A stretch of 50,165 nucleotides of DNA from Helicobacter canis (lineage in GTDB: Bacteria > Campylobacterota > Campylobacteria > Campylobacterales > Helicobacteraceae): the NCBI RefSeq assembly GCF_008693005.1, contig NZ_VXKE01000004.1, forward strand, positions 1 through 50,165, read 5' to 3'. Both the position numbers and the translations under genes were made by a program. Below the pieces are notes generated by a model, which made no database searches, was not told the origin of the DNA, and was given only the letters and a program-made list of their open reading frames with translations. Positions 23,692 to 31,694 of this stretch are shown here, piece by piece (within the stretch, counting starts at the first letter, position 1; each line of letters opens with the position of its first letter).

Positions 23692-24088
23692 TTTTAAGCT
23701 CCTTTAATAATTCCGCATTTTCGTGGATATTGCCTAGCACTTGCAAGCACTCTAGCTTTTGGTTTGTGTAGCCATTGCTTCCGTTATCATATATACCTTG
23801 TAGGCGTGTGCCACAATCCACTTGCAAATGCTTCTCTATGCTTGTATCCACAATGTAAAATGTGTTTCTCTCAAAAACTACTACTAGTGGGTTTGTCCTT
23901 GAATCGTATTTGACTATATCACCCTCGTAAATCTTTGTGCCTTTGCTATCATAAAATCCGCTCCATAGCTCCAAAACTAAGTCATCGCTCTTTCTTGGTA
24001 TAGCTCTTATGTTATCGCTAATGGTAAATTCTATAAATTTATTTGTGTTGCTGTCCCAAATTCTAAAATCAAAGTCTTTAAGCTTCAT
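23684..24088 (-). CDS. YopX-family protein
   Basis: A 134-residue protein with the YopX pattern: Phe-Arg-Ile-Trp-Asp near the start, the Gly-Phe-Tyr-Asp-Ser-Lys-Gly-x-Lys-Ile-Tyr-Glu-Gly-Asp-Ile-Val box at about 64-79, and a C-terminal Val-Leu-Gly-Asn-Ile-His-Glu-Asn at about 118-125. YopX proteins are frequent in temperate phages of Firmicutes and Campylobacterota; their function is not established. It overlaps the genes on both sides by a few bases, indicating a tight early operon. Confidence 0.8.
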   Translation of the reverse strand: MKLKDFDFRIWDSNTNKFIEFTISDNIRAIPRKSDDLVLELWSGFYDSKGTKIYEGDIVKYDSRTNPLVVVFERNTFYIVDTSIEKHLQVDCGTRLQGIYDNGSNGYTNQKLECLQVLGNIHENAELLKELKNE

Positions 24089-24365
24089 TTTGTCTCATTT
24101 CTAGCTTTAAGGCTCGCTCTAGGATTCTAAGTAAAGATACTAGCCCCGCTTCGGCTTCAATATTTAAGCGTGGATATTTTGCTACTTGCTCTTTGCCTTT
24201 GCGTATAAACTTCTCTAGCTCGGTGCGCTTCATCGCCTTTGCCTTGTAGGCTCTCTGCTCGCCTTGGACTTTGATATAATCAAAGCTTACACCTAGCTTT
24301 TTACACCAGCTAACAAAGCTTTGGTTGATGTTGTTGCCTTTGATAAATTCTTGTAGGTTAATCAT
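24078..24365 (-). CDS. Small basic early protein, unknown
   Basis: A 95-residue basic helical protein. Residues 1-45 could form a helix-turn-helix (Asn-Gln-Ser-Phe-Val-Ser-Trp-Cys then Tyr-Ile-Lys-Val), and 50-60 hold a Lys/Glu-rich helix. AAGGAG stands 6 bases before the ATG. Its position at the head of the early gene string fits a DNA-binding regulator, but I cannot assign a family. Confidence 0.4.
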   Translation of the reverse strand: MINLQEFIKGNNINQSFVSWCKKLGVSFDYIKVQGEQRAYKAKAMKRTELEKFIRKGKEQVAKYPRLNIEAEAGLVSLLRILERALKLEMRQNEA

Positions 24366-24367
24366 TT

Positions 24368-24490
24368 CTACTCCTTTTGGCGTTGGCTTTTTGCGCGCTT
24401 TTACTAAAGAAACCAGCGAAGCGGTGCGAGCTCACGCTATCGCAGGTTTTCTCATCAAAAATCCTTCCGCCTATTACTTTTTTAGATTTC
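24368..24490. repeat. Palindromic mosaic repeat
   Basis: A GGCGTTGGCTTTTTGCG ... TCATCAAAAATCCTTCCGCC frame contains a variant 48-bp-type element whose centre is rearranged (GCGAAGCGGTGCGAGC). No gene is supported between 24366 and 24506. Confidence 0.6.
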
Positions 24491-24506
24491 TGGCGTTTTG
24501 TAAAAT

Positions 24507-24680
24507 TCACTTCTCACTCACAAAAAATAGGTTTGTTGCCCTTAGGTGTTGCTCTAGCCTAGTAAGCTCTTTGATCAAAAAGCTGTTTTGACTTAAGCCC
24601 CTCTTGCGTGCTTGGGCTCTTAGCTTTGCTTTGTTGCTTGCGCGCATTTTGAACTTTTTTCTCTGCTTGGCACCTTGCAT
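24507..24680 (-). CDS. Small ribbon-helix-helix (Arc/CopG-like) protein
   Basis: A 57-residue basic protein starting at ATG 24680 with AAGGAG upstream. Residues about 9-45 (a basic strand, then Ala-Arg-Lys-Arg-Gly-Leu-Ser-Gln-Asn-Ser-Phe-Leu-Ile-Lys) have the strand-helix-turn-helix form of RHH repressors. It overlaps the 3' end of the upstream RHH-like gene by more than 120 bp in another frame. A DNA-binding switch or copy-control role is likely but unproven. Confidence 0.5.
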   Translation of the reverse strand: MQGAKQRKKFKMRASNKAKLRAQARKRGLSQNSFLIKELTRLEQHLRATNLFFVSEK

Positions 24681-24855
24681 AGATTCTCCTTGTAGCGATT
24701 TTAAAGGCTTTGTCATAAGGGCGTAAGCTTGCGCATATTGCCCACTCTACGACTTCACTGCGGCTGATCCCATAGAAGCTCGCTACGCTAGAGATAAAAT
24801 CTAGCGTGCTAGAGTCTAGGAACAACTTTGGGCTATGCTCTTTCTCCCTAAGCAT
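24559..24855 (-). CDS. RHH-like small protein overlapping the next gene
   Basis: A 98-residue protein with AAAGGGGG before the ATG. Residues 8-45 (a Lys-Leu-Phe-Leu-Asp strand, a helix, Tyr-Gly-Ile-Ser-Arg-Ser-Glu-Val-Val-Glu-Trp-Ala) look like a ribbon-helix-helix unit; the rest is basic and low in hydrophobics. The last 40 codons overlap the start of the 57-residue RHH gene in a different frame, which is unusual outside phages. Possibly a second repressor or an Arc/Mnt pair. Confidence 0.5.
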   Translation of the reverse strand: MLREKEHSPKLFLDSSTLDFISSVASFYGISRSEVVEWAICASLRPYDKAFKIATRRIYARCQAEKKVQNARKQQSKAKSPSTQEGLKSKQLFDQRAY

Positions 24856-24869
24856 TTTCGCCCCCTTTG

Positions 24870-25060
24870 GCGTTGGCTTTTCTAAAGAAACTGCGCTTTG
24901 CTTGTTTTGGGTTGGTGGATTCGGCTTTTTGCGACTTTTGCGCGAGCGTCAAAAAAGCCCTGCGGTCATTACCGCTAAGGTAACTCCCTTGTGCTTTTTC
25001 TCGCAGCGCACAAAATTCATCAAAAATCCTAGAATCCTTTGGCGTTTTTAGAATCCACAA
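24870..25060. repeat. Palindromic mosaic repeats between early genes
   Basis: A GGATTCGGCTTTTTGCG ... ATCAAAAATCCTAGAATCC element with core CATTACC...GGTAACTCCC recurs in reverse at 49485-49632. An open minus-strand frame through it (24848-25084) is only translated repeat. Confidence 0.75.
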
Positions 25061-25070
25061 AACTACTTTT

Positions 25071-26357
25071 TTACACATTTTCAACCCTTAAAACGGATTT
25101 GCCGCCGATATTTTTGGGCATTTTGGGCTTTACCCCTATCACTTGGGATTCTAAGATTTTGGAGCTAGAATCGTGGCTTTTCGAGCCGTGCGCGGAGATA
25201 AGACTTGGGTGTCTATCGCACAAGCGCGGCGATGAAATCCGCGATTCTAGCCCAAAACCAGCGACAGCGGTGCAAGGCGAAGCCGCAGCAGGTTTCTTTA
25301 GAAAAGCTAAATCCCTTTGGGGGAATAGTCCTTGCCAGCCCATATCTAAGCTTTTTTCAATCACGGCGCAAATATCCTGCCCCTGCTCTTTTAGTCTTGT
25401 TATTTTGCGTAGCTGGAAGTCGATTTGACTCGGTTTAAAGGGCTTTCTAGTAGATTCTTGCTTGTAGCGTATCCAAAGCTTAATGGCTTCTTGTTCGTTT
25501 TGACTAAAGCTCTGCAAGTCTAAAAAGCTAGTTAGATCGTTGTTTGATTTTTCGCGCGTGCGTTTAGAACTACTATCTTTAAGAGATTCTTTAGAATCTC
25601 TTTTTATAGTGCTCAAATTTTGAGCGTTTTTTGGGTGATTTTTTTCGCTGGTGGATTCGGCTTTGCGCGATAAATCTTTGATTGCTTCGCAAACCCTGCG
25701 GTCATTACCACTAAGGTAACTCCCTTGTGCTTGCTCGCAAAGCAAAGATTTCTCATCGCAAATCCTAGAATCCTTTGCGGAGTTGTTTAGATTTTTTGCG
25801 ATATAACTAGAATCCACTTTTTTATCGTCTTGGGATTCTAGCCCAAAACCAGCGACAGCGGTGCAAGGCGAAGCCGCAGCAGGTTTCTTTAGAAAAGCTG
25901 AATCCTTAATACTAAAACATAGATTCAAAAGGTAGCGTTGCTGCTGCGTTTGGATTAGTAGCACTCTTTTGCGATTTGGCTCGCTCACATCTTTTGCCAC
26001 AGATGAAGTGAAGTTCTCTAGCTCCTCTTTATCGCTAGCGTAGTCATACGCAGTAAAACCCTCTTCAAAGTCATAGGTGTTAATCTCCACTTCCTTGACC
26101 TTAAAGACTTCGCGCGCTTTAGGGTTGGTGAAAATCTCTTTGAGATACTTTCTGCAAGTGTTTTTAGACATAGCAAGCTGCTTGCTAAGGTGGGTAACAC
26201 TTAGCCGCCACTGCTTTGGCAGCGTGTAGAGATAGCCCGCAAGCCCTAGGGCTGGGAGACTTAGCCCACACTGCCACAGCTGGTGAGGGATTAAATGATT
26301 TAGCGTTGTAGAGTAATTTAACTCGATTTCTTTACCTTGATAAATTAGTGTTTTCAT
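25071..26357 (-). CDS. Replication initiation protein (wHTH plus DnaD-like) with repeat insertions
   Basis: A 428-residue protein. The N-terminal 110 residues hold a winged helix-turn-helix (Leu-Ser-Val-Thr-His-Leu-Ser-Lys-Gln-Leu-Ala-Met-Ser-Lys-Asn at about 52-66). A DnaD-like end lies at about 272-342, finishing in the typical Met-Gly-Trp-Gln-Gly-Leu-Phe. Such proteins bind the phage origin and help load the helicase. Three repeat-derived blocks interrupt or extend it: about 147-167 and 345-367 encode the same peptide (FLKKPAAASPCTAVAGFG), about 190-238 encode a GATAAATCTTTGA-type element, and 367-405 encode an arm-paired element. All are in frame. Start 26357 has AAAGGAG. Confidence 0.7.
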   Translation of the reverse strand: MKTLIYQGKEIELNYSTTLNHLIPHQLWQCGLSLPALGLAGYLYTLPKQWRLSVTHLSKQLAMSKNTCRKYLKEIFTNPKAREVFKVKEVEINTYDFEEGFTAYDYASDKEELENFTSSVAKDVSEPNRKRVLLIQTQQQRYLLNLCFSIKDSAFLKKPAAASPCTAVAGFGLESQDDKKVDSSYIAKNLNNSAKDSRICDEKSLLCEQAQGSYLSGNDRRVCEAIKDLSRKAESTSEKNHPKNAQNLSTIKRDSKESLKDSSSKRTREKSNNDLTSFLDLQSFSQNEQEAIKLWIRYKQESTRKPFKPSQIDFQLRKITRLKEQGQDICAVIEKSLDMGWQGLFPQRDLAFLKKPAAASPCTAVAGFGLESRISSPRLCDRHPSLISAHGSKSHDSSSKILESQVIGVKPKMPKNIGGKSVLRVENV

Positions 26358-26360
26358 TTC

Positions 26361-26531
26361 CTACTCCTTTACGCTTACAATCATCTCTAAATCCACTTCG
26401 TTTTCACATTCTGCACACACAATAACTAGCTCCTTGCTCTCATCTTGCTCGATGTAGTCAAACTCATTTTCTAGCTCGATAGCTAGCTCATTTTCTCGCC
26501 CACACGATGGGCAGTCAAACACTAGAATCAT
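26361..26531 (-). CDS. Small zinc-ribbon-like protein (56 aa)
   Basis: A 56-residue acidic protein with two Cys-x2-Cys pairs (about 7/10 and 39/42) separated by a Glu-rich segment, the spacing of a minimal zinc ribbon. AAAGGAG lies 7 bases before ATG 26531. It directly precedes the replication initiator gene with a 3-bp gap. Role unknown; a transcription or replication cofactor is possible. Confidence 0.6.
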   Translation of the reverse strand: MILVFDCPSCGRENELAIELENEFDYIEQDESKELVIVCAECENEVDLEMIVSVKE

Positions 26532-26543
26532 TTTTCAACTCCT

Positions 26544-26660
26544 TTATAAAATCTCGCGCAAAAAAAGCGCGTAAATAATCACGCCTAGCACCATAAACAC
26601 TAGGTGATCACTCACAACCAAAAGCCCTTTTTTTCTTAAGTAGTCAAAGAGTTTTTTCAT
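26544..26660 (-). CDS. Tiny membrane peptide (38 aa)
   Basis: A 38-residue frame, basic for the first 11 residues (starts MKKLFDYLRK), then one hydrophobic span (about 13-34). AAAAAGGAG stands upstream of ATG 26660. It lies between the integrase and the zinc-ribbon gene. No further identification is possible. Confidence 0.5.
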   Translation of the reverse strand: MKKLFDYLRKKGLLVVSDHLVFMVLGVIIYALFLREIL

Positions 26661-26690
26661 TCTTGCTCCTTTTTAGTTTTGCCGTTGGCT

Positions 26691-27785
26691 TTATCCAAGT
26701 TTAAAATGGACAAACTCCGCGCGTTGTCTTTTGATAGGTATATACTTCACATAATGCGTAAAAGTCGTATTTAGCGAGCTATGCCCTAGCATTGCAGAGA
26801 TCCATAGCGGCTCCTCGCCATTGACTAGCATTATCGTGGCAAAGCTATGGCGTGTTTGGTAGAGCACACGCCGCTCAAGCCCACACGCGCCGAGAGCTTC
26901 TAGCCATAGACTCATAAGCTCCTTTTCATTGAAGTCAAAGAGCCTGTTATGCTTCTTAGATCGCTTGCTTGCTTGGAGGAGCATTTGCGACTCTAGGGCG
27001 ATTTTGGCGTTTTCTAGTAGGTCGATATAGCGCGCCTTGCCTGTCTTGGTCGTGCCGATCGTGTTTGTGTATCGCTCTTTAGATTTGCAGATATAGACTT
27101 TGTCGTTTTCTAAATCCACATCGTTTGACTCTAGGGCTAGAATCTCGCCAAGCCTAGCACCGCTAAAGATCGCAAAGCCTAGGTAGTTGCGCACTTCTAG
27201 CCACCTTTTCTCGCTTTGTGCGCGCATTTCGCAGTAGCGCAGTAGCATTTCTGCTTCTTGCAAGTTTAGGGGCTTTATATCTGGCTCTTTGATGATCGCC
27301 TTTCTCTCTTTGCGCAAGATTATGCGCTCTGTGATCACGCCTGCTTCTTTGGCGTAGCTCACCAAGCGGTTGAAAAACACCACGCGCGGCTTTGGCATAT
27401 CTTTGGTGATTTGATCATAAGCGTTTTGATCTAGTAGCCCAACAAAGTTATAGGTGATCTTACGCTCAAGAGCTCTAAAGTGCATTTTATAGGACTTAAT
27501 CGTCTGGGGCTTCAAGTGCCCACAGCGCACGCGCAGGTAGTGCTCCCACAGGGTCTTAAAGTCGCTTAAATCCTCTTGCTTTGTCGCTTCTGCTCTTTGG
27601 CTTACCTTTTGCCCTTGCAAAAAGGTTATGCAAAGCTCTTTTATACGGCTAGCGATGTCTGCTAGGCTCTCACTTTTATATGCCTCTCCAGCACTGAAGC
27701 GCAGGCGTCCTAGGTTGGTATGGCAGTCGATATAGGCGATGCCGTTGCGATTTCTTATGTGCGATTTTTTGATATGTAGTTCCAT
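26691..27785 (-). CDS. int: Tyrosine integrase
   Basis: A 364-residue tyrosine recombinase that would insert and excise the phage genome. Residues 1-60 form a small beta arm-binding-type domain and 75-165 the core-binding domain. In the catalytic domain R211 (Gly-Ala-Arg-Leu-Gly-Glu), K247 or K250, R312-H313 (Thr-Arg-His-Ser-Phe-Ala), H335 (Leu-Gly-His-Ser-Ser) and nucleophile Y345 are present. The usual first His of His-x-x-Arg is Tyr309, a common variant. Start 27785 has AAAGGAG. Its presence makes the phage temperate. The attP site is not identified. Confidence 0.88.
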   Translation of the reverse strand: MELHIKKSHIRNRNGIAYIDCHTNLGRLRFSAGEAYKSESLADIASRIKELCITFLQGQKVSQRAEATKQEDLSDFKTLWEHYLRVRCGHLKPQTIKSYKMHFRALERKITYNFVGLLDQNAYDQITKDMPKPRVVFFNRLVSYAKEAGVITERIILRKERKAIIKEPDIKPLNLQEAEMLLRYCEMRAQSEKRWLEVRNYLGFAIFSGARLGEILALESNDVDLENDKVYICKSKERYTNTIGTTKTGKARYIDLLENAKIALESQMLLQASKRSKKHNRLFDFNEKELMSLWLEALGACGLERRVLYQTRHSFATIMLVNGEEPLWISAMLGHSSLNTTFTHYVKYIPIKRQRAEFVHFKLG

Positions 27786-27814
27786 TTGGTTTTACTCCTT
27801 TAGCTAGTTTCTCG

Positions 27815-28000
27815 CTAGTGGATTCGGCTTTGCGCGATAAATCTTTGATTGCTTCGCACGCGCTGCGGTTACATACACACCAAGTATGCGCCCTTGCACG
27901 CGCTCGCAAAGCAAAGATTTACTAAAGAAACCTGCTGCGGCTTCGCCTTGCACCGCTTCGCTTGTTTTCTCATCGCAAATCCTAGAATCCTTTGCAGGTG
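27815..28000. repeat. Palindromic element with a nested 48-bp insertion
   Basis: The GATAAATCTTTGATTGCTT ... CAAAGATTT/CTCATCGCAAATCC element is split at 27921-27968 by exactly 48 bp (ACTAAAGAAACC ... CGCTTGTTTT). The uninterrupted arm is present at 25738-25765 and 12886-12900, so this is an occupied site beside known empty sites. The core stem here is CATAC/GTATG. Confidence 0.85.
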
Positions 28001-28019
28001 TTTAATCCTATCCACTTTT

Positions 28020-28331
28020 TTACACACCCCCATACATCCCCCCTCCATATAGTAAGCTAAACGGACTCGGCTTGATCGCTTCCCAGCATTTCCAGCTAGT
28101 CTCTATGGTGATTTTTGGATCTAGCAGGATATACCCCACACACACGCCCACATCATTATCTAGCTTTATTATGATCTTTAGCTTTTCTACGCCTAAGATT
28201 TTTAAACTTTCCCTAGCGTTTGGGATTGTCGGCAGCTCTGCTAGATACTCTTTCGCCGCTTGTATGCTAGGGTGCGTAACAAACACACGCCCACACTGAT
28301 CCACGATTTCCACACAAAAATCTTTTTCCAT
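28020..28331 (-). CDS. Unknown small protein at the start of the early strand
   Basis: A 103-residue protein, acidic N-terminus then alternating strands and helices, ending in a Gly/Tyr-rich tail. AAAAGGAG precedes ATG 28331. It is the first minus-strand gene after the 1.5-kb noncoding block, and the left copy of the 30-bp inverted repeat lies 24 bp upstream, where a promoter or operator would be. Family not recognised. Confidence 0.5.
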   Translation of the reverse strand: MEKDFCVEIVDQCGRVFVTHPSIQAAKEYLAELPTIPNARESLKILGVEKLKIIIKLDNDVGVCVGYILLDPKITIETSWKCWEAIKPSPFSLLYGGGMYGGV

Positions 28332-28354
28332 ACTTGCTCCTTTTGGAAGTTTGT

Positions 28355-28384
28355 ATCGGTAAAGATCGTGTTATTTGAAAGCTG
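28355..28384 (+). repeat. Left copy of a 30-bp inverted repeat
   Basis: Pairs with 29188-29217 in opposite orientation: 27 of 30 bases match, including an unbroken TCGTGTTATTTGAAAGCTG (28366-28384). It lies just upstream of the ribosome site of the gene starting at 28331. Confidence 0.8.
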
Positions 28385-29187
28385 GGAGAGTCAAACTAGA
28401 TGGTGTATTGGGCTTTTCTAAAGAAACCTGCTTCGCCTACGATGAGCGTTCCGAGTCCCCCACACCTTGCTCGCTCATACTTTTGAGAGCTCTTTACATC
28501 TCACAAAAGCGCAAGCGCACCACACACGGATTTTTTGTTTCTCACACCTAGCTTAGAGTCCTACTTCTAAACCTATAAGCGAGTGAGTGGGTCCCCCAAA
28601 GCGTGCTATGTTTTGAGAGTGCTAGCTTCTAAACTCTACAAGCAAGCAAAGCGCGCGAGTAGGTTATAAACCATTTGAGAAAAGAAAGCTTGAAATTTGC
28701 AGGCTTTTTTGCACATTTTACGCTAGTTTGACATCTTTGGCACAGAGTTGGCACAGGGCGGTGGGGCTTTGACCCCCCCAAATCCCCCAGAATTTCCTAA
28801 AATCCTAAAGGCTCTCCCCACGATTTTAAGGGTATTTGCTACCTTTGTCCCTACCTTTACCCCGCCTTTCCACTTGCCCAAAATTTTCATTTTTTCCTAG
28901 AAAGTAGATTCTAGGGGTGAAAAGGGGGAGCGGAATAGTGATGGATTAAGGCGTAAAGCGAGCAAGTGCTGGCGTAGCGCAAAAGCCAACCCACGCGCAT
29001 TGTGAGAGACTTTGTTCAAGAGCAGCACTTCGCAGCGCAAAAGCCAAGCAACGCGCTTAAAGCACGCACGCAAAGCCTCTTAAGCTCCGTAGAACCGCAA
29101 AGCCCCACGCGCAAACCTACCACCTTCAAACATTGGCGCACTGCATTGGCACACGCCCAAGCCTTAAACATTTGGCACAATCTGGCA

Positions 29188-29217
29188 CAGCTTTCAAATA
29201 ACACGACCTAAACCGAT
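29188..29217 (-). repeat. Right copy of the 30-bp inverted repeat
   Basis: Inverse of 28355-28384. It stands at the end of a run of TTGGCAC-like words. The 863-bp segment from 28355 to 29217 is thus bounded by inverted repeats. Confidence 0.8.
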
Positions 29218-29836
29218 CGGCGCAAATTGTAGCGCAAAAGCACTCTATTTTTGCATAAATTTTGCAAAATCTTTGCAAGCCCCCAGAAATCAAAGCTTCT
29301 AAAACCTCTTGCAAAGCCCCTACGCACGCAAACCCGCTAAAACTAAACAAACCCAAACCCCCACCCCTTACAAAACCTAGCTAGAATCTAGCACGCGGAT
29401 TCCACGCGACAAGCCTGCGGACAAACTCAGCCCAAGCACGCACCAAGCGCACTTCCACGCGCTCGCGCCGCCTACCCAAACACGCGCGATACTCTAGGCT
29501 TTTGCATTTTTGCATTTGCACTCCACGCCCACGCTCCGCAAAAAGCGCGCCATTTTTACACAAATTAGCCCTATTTTAAACTATTTGCCTCTCTCCCCTT
29601 TTGTCAAGCTCGCTTCAAATCTCCCCTGCGCACGCTTTTTAATGTGGGGCTTTTAATGTGTTGGGCTTGAAAAAGGGGCTCTGTCAAAGTGTGGGCGGGT
29701 TCAAAAATGTGTGGGTCGGCTTTGAAAACGGCTTTGAAAGTGGTCGGTGTATGGCTTTGACGGGGGGTTTGAATGTGTGGGCTCGCGAGTCAAACCAAGA
29801 GCGCACGCAAACCAAGCCAAGCAAACCACAAAGCCC

Positions 29837-30430
29837 CTACGCCTGTGCCCTTGTGTAGAGTGTGGGCGGGTTCATCGCGCGATTTTTCCCAGCGCGTAGA
29901 GTTCCCTTAGCTCTCTCATACTCCGCGCGGTAGAATTGTAGCTTCTGCAAGTTCTGCGGGTGGGTCTCTATGAGTAAAAACTCGCATAAAACCCCTAAAG
30001 CCAAAGCCCTAGCATAGCTCTCCCCAAGTGCTAGTGTGTCGCTAGCTCCGCGCAAAGCCCCAGCATAGAGACTAGCGCATATTTTTAGCTCTCGCTCGCG
30101 CACGCCATTAAGCCCTAGCACGCCGTAGCGGTTGCTTCCGTAGTGGGTGAATCGCGCGCCTTGCATTTCCCACGCCTTAGCGAAAATTGCCGTGGGTATC
30201 TCGCGCCCATCTAAAGTTATGCTATAGATTCTAGCGATTTCAGCTTCTAGCTCAAACTGCTCGCTCGCTTCAAGCTCCAAAATATGGATATTCTCGCCAA
30301 ACTCGGCTATAAGGTCGTTTTGCACGACACTAAGTCGCTCTAAAATAGCACGATCGCTTATGTGCAAGCTCTCATACTCATCATCGCGCAAAAGTGCTCG
30401 AATGTGTGTTATAGCTTTATTAGCTTGCAT
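29837..30430 (-). CDS. Head-tail connector/adaptor-like protein
   Basis: A 197-residue mostly helical protein. ATG 30430 has GGGGGGAG upstream; a longer frame to 30463 lacks one. Residues 1-45 resemble the start of podovirus adaptor (gp4-like) proteins: a helix, an Asp-Arg-Ala-Ile-Leu-Glu-Arg turn, then Gln-Asn-Asp-Leu-Ile. A beta insertion near 60-75 and a final helical bundle follow. It is the last gene of the operon that starts at 32423. The role at the portal exit is inferred from pattern and context. Confidence 0.45.
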   Translation of the reverse strand: MQANKAITHIRALLRDDEYESLHISDRAILERLSVVQNDLIAEFGENIHILELEASEQFELEAEIARIYSITLDGREIPTAIFAKAWEMQGARFTHYGSNRYGVLGLNGVRERELKICASLYAGALRGASDTLALGESYARALALGVLCEFLLIETHPQNLQKLQFYRAEYERAKGTLRAGKNRAMNPPTLYTRAQA

Positions 30431-30843
30431 TTTCTCCCCCCTAGCTCTAGTAGCTCTCTCCATAGCTCTAAATACCTTGGCGGCGTGAGTATGTCTCTGC
30501 CAGCTTGCAAGTTGATTTCACTTAAAGTCTTAAAGTCTAAATACTTCTGCCTGCTCTTGCTTGGCAGTAGATCCGCCCTGCCACTTTGCAAAAACTCATC
30601 AAGCCTTCCCGCTTCTATGCCCTCAAAGTCCCACTCTCTATAGCAGCTCTCAATCCCTATTTCCCCCTCGCCGCCATAGATGTATAGTGCTCTATCGCAG
30701 CTCTCAAAGCACATTAGCTCTCCTGTGCTTAAAGGCATCAGCGTGCTTTGGCTTGGCTCTAGGGTAAAGCTCTTTACACAGATCCCATAGCTGTTGTATA
30801 TGCTTATCTCGCGCGTCTGCTCGCTGTTTCTTACCTCTCTCAT
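30409..30843 (-). CDS. Virion-module protein, unknown
   Basis: A 144-residue protein. The first 80 residues are beta-rich with a Ser/Gly/Glu pattern; the rest is helical. It overlaps the connector gene by 22 bp and its ATG overlaps the previous stop (TGATG), so it is translated as part of the 32423-29837 operon. A tail accessory or collar role is plausible. No family recognised. Confidence 0.5.
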   Translation of the reverse strand: MREVRNSEQTREISIYNSYGICVKSFTLEPSQSTLMPLSTGELMCFESCDRALYIYGGEGEIGIESCYREWDFEGIEAGRLDEFLQSGRADLLPSKSRQKYLDFKTLSEINLQAGRDILTPPRYLELWRELLELGGRKCKLIKL

Positions 30844-31685
30844 CAGCGCACCACTACGATGTTGTTTTTAATCGCGCCTTGTGGCTTCTCGGGCTTGCCT
30901 TGGGCTAGCTCCCAAAGCCTTGTAGATTCTAGTAAAATATTTTCTACTAGCTCTTGTGTGCCAAAGATTTTTAGGCAAAGTAAGCGTAGCTTGCTCTCAT
31001 AGCGATCTTTTATAATCTCATCACTGCCTAAAGCTTGCTTATAGATCTGCTTGGCGTGCTTTTCTAGGGTCTGCACTAGCTCGCTGCTTGGGTCTGCTAG
31101 GTATTGTTCTGTGCTCTGCTTTGCGCTTTGCTTGATTAGCTCTTGTGTGCTTGGCTCTTTTGCTAGCTCTTTGGCGATTGGCTCGGCTTGGATTTTGGTG
31201 TAGTCTAGTAGGCTTTGGTAGTCTATCGTGTTTGCTACTTGCTCCGCGGCTTTTTGCGCGTGCTCTTGCAAGCTCTCTAGTAAAACTTCATTCTCTTGCA
31301 GGCTTTGGGCTAGCGTGCTTGCTAGGCTAGATTCTAGCGTTTGTATGGCTTCTCTCTCAAAGCGTGTGATATGCTCTTGCAGGCGTGAGTCTAGCTCGCC
31401 TGTAAAGCTTGCTTCAAACTCGCTCTTAAGTTTTGCTATCTCCCTTGCTATGCTTCTTTGCGTATCTAGCACGCTTTGCTCTAGCTTTTCTGCGATGTGG
31501 GCTTGTAGCTTTGCTTGCGTGGCTTTTAGGGTTTGTGTGCTGCTAGATTCTAGCTCTTGCTTGCTCTCTTGCAAGCTTTGCGCTAAGCTTTGCTCTAGGC
31601 TCTCTCGCGCTTCTTGCACGATAGCTTGTAGCTTAGATTCTAGCTCGTTTAGCTTTTGTAGCTTTTCTTGTAGTAGTTGTGCCAT
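30843..31685 (-). CDS. Coiled-coil virion protein
   Basis: A 280-residue protein with nearly unbroken Glu/Gln/Leu/Ser heptads from 1 to about 200 and a more globular end (about 225-265). Similar in style to the fibre shaft at 2720-4078. It may be a second fibre, a tail needle or an internal rod. AAGGAG before the ATG; the neighbours are virion genes on both sides. Confidence 0.5.
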   Translation of the reverse strand: MAQLLQEKLQKLNELESKLQAIVQEARESLEQSLAQSLQESKQELESSSTQTLKATQAKLQAHIAEKLEQSVLDTQRSIAREIAKLKSEFEASFTGELDSRLQEHITRFEREAIQTLESSLASTLAQSLQENEVLLESLQEHAQKAAEQVANTIDYQSLLDYTKIQAEPIAKELAKEPSTQELIKQSAKQSTEQYLADPSSELVQTLEKHAKQIYKQALGSDEIIKDRYESKLRLLCLKIFGTQELVENILLESTRLWELAQGKPEKPQGAIKNNIVVVR

Positions 31686-31694
31686 TCTCTCTCC

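Larger units (their letters stand above)
28332..29836. other. Noncoding 1.5-kb block; candidate control or origin region
   Basis: No frame here has both a ribosome site and protein-like composition. Contents: a 30-bp inverted repeat (28355-28384 and 29188-29217); a 48-bp-type repeat fragment near 28415; at least six copies of a (T/C)TGGC(A/G)C word at 28738, 28749, 29133, 29146, 29171 and 29183; and duplicated GTCCCCCA and TTTTGAGAG words around 28458-28610. It separates early genes from the connector genes. Origin, packaging site, attP or lysogeny control are all possible. Confidence 0.5.

Noticed and set aside
24848..25084. Open minus-strand frame of 78 codons
   Set aside because: It is entirely translated repeat sequence, with no own ribosome site; the same peptides appear wherever these repeats are read.
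28738..29190. TTGGCAC words as sigma-54 promoters
   Set aside because: None has the matching TTGC element at the required spacing.
29002..29858. Plus and minus frames in the noncoding block
   Set aside because: No ribosome sites, odd composition, and opposite-strand shadows of each other; not supported as genes.
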